From DATGHS01 sp035307785 (GTDB taxonomy: Bacteria > Planctomycetota > Planctomycetia > Gemmatales > Gemmataceae): a DNA stretch of 8,138 nucleotides. Within the stretch, counting starts at the first letter, position 1, and each line of letters starts with the position of its first letter. Both the position numbers and the translations under genes were made by a program. The stretch is from contig DATGHS010000388.1 of assembly GCA_035307785.1 (NCBI GenBank), positions 1-8,138 of the forward strand, read 5' to 3'. The notes below the pieces were generated by a model. That model had not been told where the DNA came from. It ran no database searches and worked only from the letters and a program-made list of their open reading frames with translations. Below, piece by piece: positions 6,765-8,138 of the stretch.

Positions 6765-7583
6765 ATGCATCCTCATGGTCCGCCGATGCAAAAACTGGCA
6801 TTGCCAGGCGTTCGGCAAATTGTCGCCGTGGCCAGCGGCAAGGGCGGCGTTGGCAAATCCACCGTGGCGGCCAATCTCGCGCTGGCGTTCCAAATGCACG
6901 GCCAGCGTGTCGGCCTCATGGATGCCGACATTTACGGCCCCAGCGTGCCCATGATGATGGGCCTCGGCCTGGTCGACCCCCAAACTACCGCCTTCCCTAT
7001 CGAAAAATTTGGCCTGAAACTAATGTCGATCGGCTTCCTGCCGGACGCCAACCGTGGCGTATTGCTGCGCGGGCCGATGGTGGCGAAATATATCACCGCG
7101 TTCCTGACTCAAATCAATTGGGGCATGCTCGACCTGTTGGTGATCGACATGCCGCCCGGCACCGGCGATGCGCAGCTAAGCATCGGGCAAACGGTCGTGG
7201 TTTCCGGCGCGATTATTGTGACCACGCCGCAGGAAGTAAGCCTGATCGACGCTCGCAAGGCGCTCAACATGTTCGGCGAACTTAAAGTGCCGGTGCTCGG
7301 CACCATCGAAAACATGAGCTACTTCGTGGGCGACGATGGCAAGCGCTATGAGATCTTTCGCCACGGCGGCGGCAACAAGCTGGCAACCGATTGCGGCGTG
7401 CCGTTCCTGGGCGAATTGCCCATCGACCCGCGCGTGGCCGAATGCGGCGACGCCGGCGAGCCGATTGTCCACCGTTACCCCGATGCGCCGATCAGCAAGG
7501 CATACACTACGCTGGCGGGCAATGTATTGCAACAACTGGCGAAGCAGGCCGCGCCGGAAGGATTGCCGGAAGTGAAACTGTAA
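6765..7583 (+). CDS. Mrp/ApbC/NBP35-family P-loop ATPase lacking MIP18 domain and CxxC (272 aa)
   Basis: Mrp-family proteins are dimeric ATPases that carry and deliver [4Fe-4S] clusters in the cytoplasm. Seen here: the deviant Walker A GKGGVGKST at 25-33 with the signature Lys26, DADIYGPS at 53-60, the DMPPGTGD switch at 128-135, TTPQEVSLIDARKALNMF at 153-170 and ENMSYF at 182-187. Two things are unusual. The protein starts directly at the ATPase domain, without the N-terminal MIP18/DUF59 domain common in bacterial Mrp (about 350 residues or more). Also, the CxxC that normally follows ENMSYF is replaced by VGDDG, leaving only Cys210 and Cys227 in the protein. Plant HCF101 likewise lacks this CxxC, and it carries a DUF971 domain, which here is the neighbouring gene. 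An HCF101-like scaffold is therefore a better guess than canonical Mrp. GGAG at 6752-6755 supports the ATG. The frame is intact. Family certain; cluster binding uncertain. Confidence 0.94.
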   Translation: MHPHGPPMQKLALPGVRQIVAVASGKGGVGKSTVAANLALAFQMHGQRVGLMDADIYGPSVPMMMGLGLVDPQTTAFPIEKFGLKLMSIGFLPDANRGVLLRGPMVAKYITAFLTQINWGMLDLLVIDMPPGTGDAQLSIGQTVVVSGAIIVTTPQEVSLIDARKALNMFGELKVPVLGTIENMSYFVGDDGKRYEIFRHGGGNKLATDCGVPFLGELPIDPRVAECGDAGEPIVHRYPDAPISKAYTTLAGNVLQQLAKQAAPEGLPEVKL

Positions 7584-7610
7584 TCGCAACCTTTCTTACA
7601 CCGCCGCAAT

Positions 7611-7731
7611 TTTCCCCCTCTCCCCCCGCTTCGGGGGGAGAGGGTTGGGGTGAGGGGGTAGCGGTGCCGCGCGAGATCCCCGACCCCCTCACCCCCATCC
7701 CCTCTCCGCCGAAGCGGGGGAGAGGGGAGAA
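7611..7731. repeat. 121-base GC-rich palindromic element (REP/MITE-like pair of hairpins)
   Basis: Two 49-base arms (7611-7659 and 7683-7731) are near-perfect inverted copies, with small indels, around a 23-base centre. Each arm also folds on itself: 7616-7627 pairs with 7633-7644 as a perfect 12-bp stem, and the right arm has a similar stem with one mismatch. The inverted pair of hairpins resembles BIME/REP doublets or a small non-autonomous element. From memory, the motif CCCTCTCCCC-GCTTCGGGG-GAGAGGGTTGGGGTGAGGGG is a common dispersed repeat in bacteria. It fills most of the gap between the Mrp and DUF1569 genes, begins 28 bases after the Mrp stop and ends just before the AGGAG of the next gene. 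No clear target-site duplication and no terminator T run were seen. Confidence 0.85.
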
Positions 7732-7748
7732 TAAAGTAGGAGCCAAAA

Positions 7749-8138
7749 ATGGCTGAGCGCATCGACACCACGAAGGTCCAAGGCCGCCGCGAATTGCACT
7801 TCAACTCTCTCGAGGATATTCGCGCGGATGTCGAGATGCTCGCAGCCACCCCAAAGTTGAACACGCTGGGCAACTGGTCGGCCGGGCAAATCTTTCACCA
7901 CCTGGCCACGACGATGACTGGCTCCATTGATGGCTTCGGATTCACGGTGTCGTGGCCAATGCGGTTGATGGCCAAGTTTTTCAAGCACAAGATGCTCAAC
8001 GGCAGCATGCCGCCTGGATTCAGTTTACCCAAGTCGGCCGCGGAAAAGATGTTGCCGCCGCCCACACCGCTGGAAGATGGATTGCGGACTATTCGGCATG
8101 CCCTGGACCGCCTGAAAACCGAGGAGCAACGAGTGCCG
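7749..8138 (+). CDS. DUF1569 (DinB-like superfamily) protein, 5' part only
   Basis: The frame is open from ATG at 7749 to the window edge, giving 130 residues without a stop; the 3' end lies outside. AGGAG at 7738-7742 stands six bases before the ATG. The sequence has the DUF1569 layout: an opening FNSLEDIRADVEML helix (18-31), then NWSAGQIFHHLATTM at 42-56 with adjacent His50 and His51. This corresponds to the first helix and metal-ligand region of DinB-like four-helix bundles. It continues with a hydrophobic SWPMRLMAKFF segment (69-78) and PGFSLPKSAAEKMLPPP (89-105). DinB-like proteins are often metal-dependent thiol transferases or have unknown function; no substrate can be named here. There is no sign of a functional tie to the upstream Mrp gene, and a GC-rich repeat separates them. 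Family call likely; function unknown. Confidence 0.85.
   Translation, partial: MAERIDTTKVQGRRELHFNSLEDIRADVEMLAATPKLNTLGNWSAGQIFHHLATTMTGSIDGFGFTVSWPMRLMAKFFKHKMLNGSMPPGFSLPKSAAEKMLPPPTPLEDGLRTIRHALDRLKTEEQRVP

Noticed and set aside
7611..7731. Paired repeats considered as a minimal CRISPR array
   Set aside because: The two copies are inverted rather than direct, there are only two, and no cas gene is present.
7611..7731. GC-rich repeat considered as the Mrp gene terminator
   Set aside because: Neither hairpin is followed by a T run on the plus strand; it is better described as a dispersed repeat.

Overview
The window looks like ordinary chromosomal DNA of a planctomycete, most likely a Pirellulales-type bacterium. 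The main reason is the gene pair on the minus strand: a PSCyt1-DUF1549-DUF1553 secreted cytochrome-like protein followed by a DUF1501 protein. This pair is greatly expanded in Planctomycetes and rare elsewhere. The high GC content and the styles of dispersed palindromic repeats between the genes agree with this. No phage, transposase, CRISPR, tRNA or rRNA signal was seen.

Layout. Minus strand: the PSCyt1/DUF1549/DUF1553 gene (4666 to 1499) is transcribed first, then, after a 60-base gap holding a GNRA-capped hairpin, the DUF1501 gene (1438 to 32). A 269-base divergent gap (4667-4935) carries a good sigma70-like promoter for this pair. Plus strand: a membrane-anchored PKD-domain protein of unknown role (4936-6213) ends at a long hairpin followed by a T run. 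Then come a small DUF971 protein (6341-6670, TTG start), an Mrp/ApbC/HCF101-type P-loop ATPase (6765-7583), and the 5' part of a DUF1569 (DinB-like) gene (from 7749) cut by the window edge.

How the genes may work together. The minus-strand pair probably makes two exported proteins, one by Sec and one by Tat, that act in the same unknown envelope process. DUF971 and the Mrp-like ATPase are the two modules found fused in the chloroplast iron-sulfur protein HCF101. Here they are separate neighbouring genes, and the ATPase has lost both the N-terminal MIP18 domain and the CxxC cluster-binding motif, as HCF101 has lost the CxxC. This split HCF101-like pair is the most interesting functional content. 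The PKD protein and the DUF1569 protein have no evident functional link to their neighbours.

A second pattern is structural. Each of the four co-directional intergenic gaps contains a different palindromic element (1463-1484, 6216-6284, 6670-6744, 7611-7731), while the divergent promoter gap has none that I can see. A heptamer tandem repeat also sits inside the coding sequence of the DUF1549 region. I found no clear evidence of a wholly new defence or mobile system in this window.
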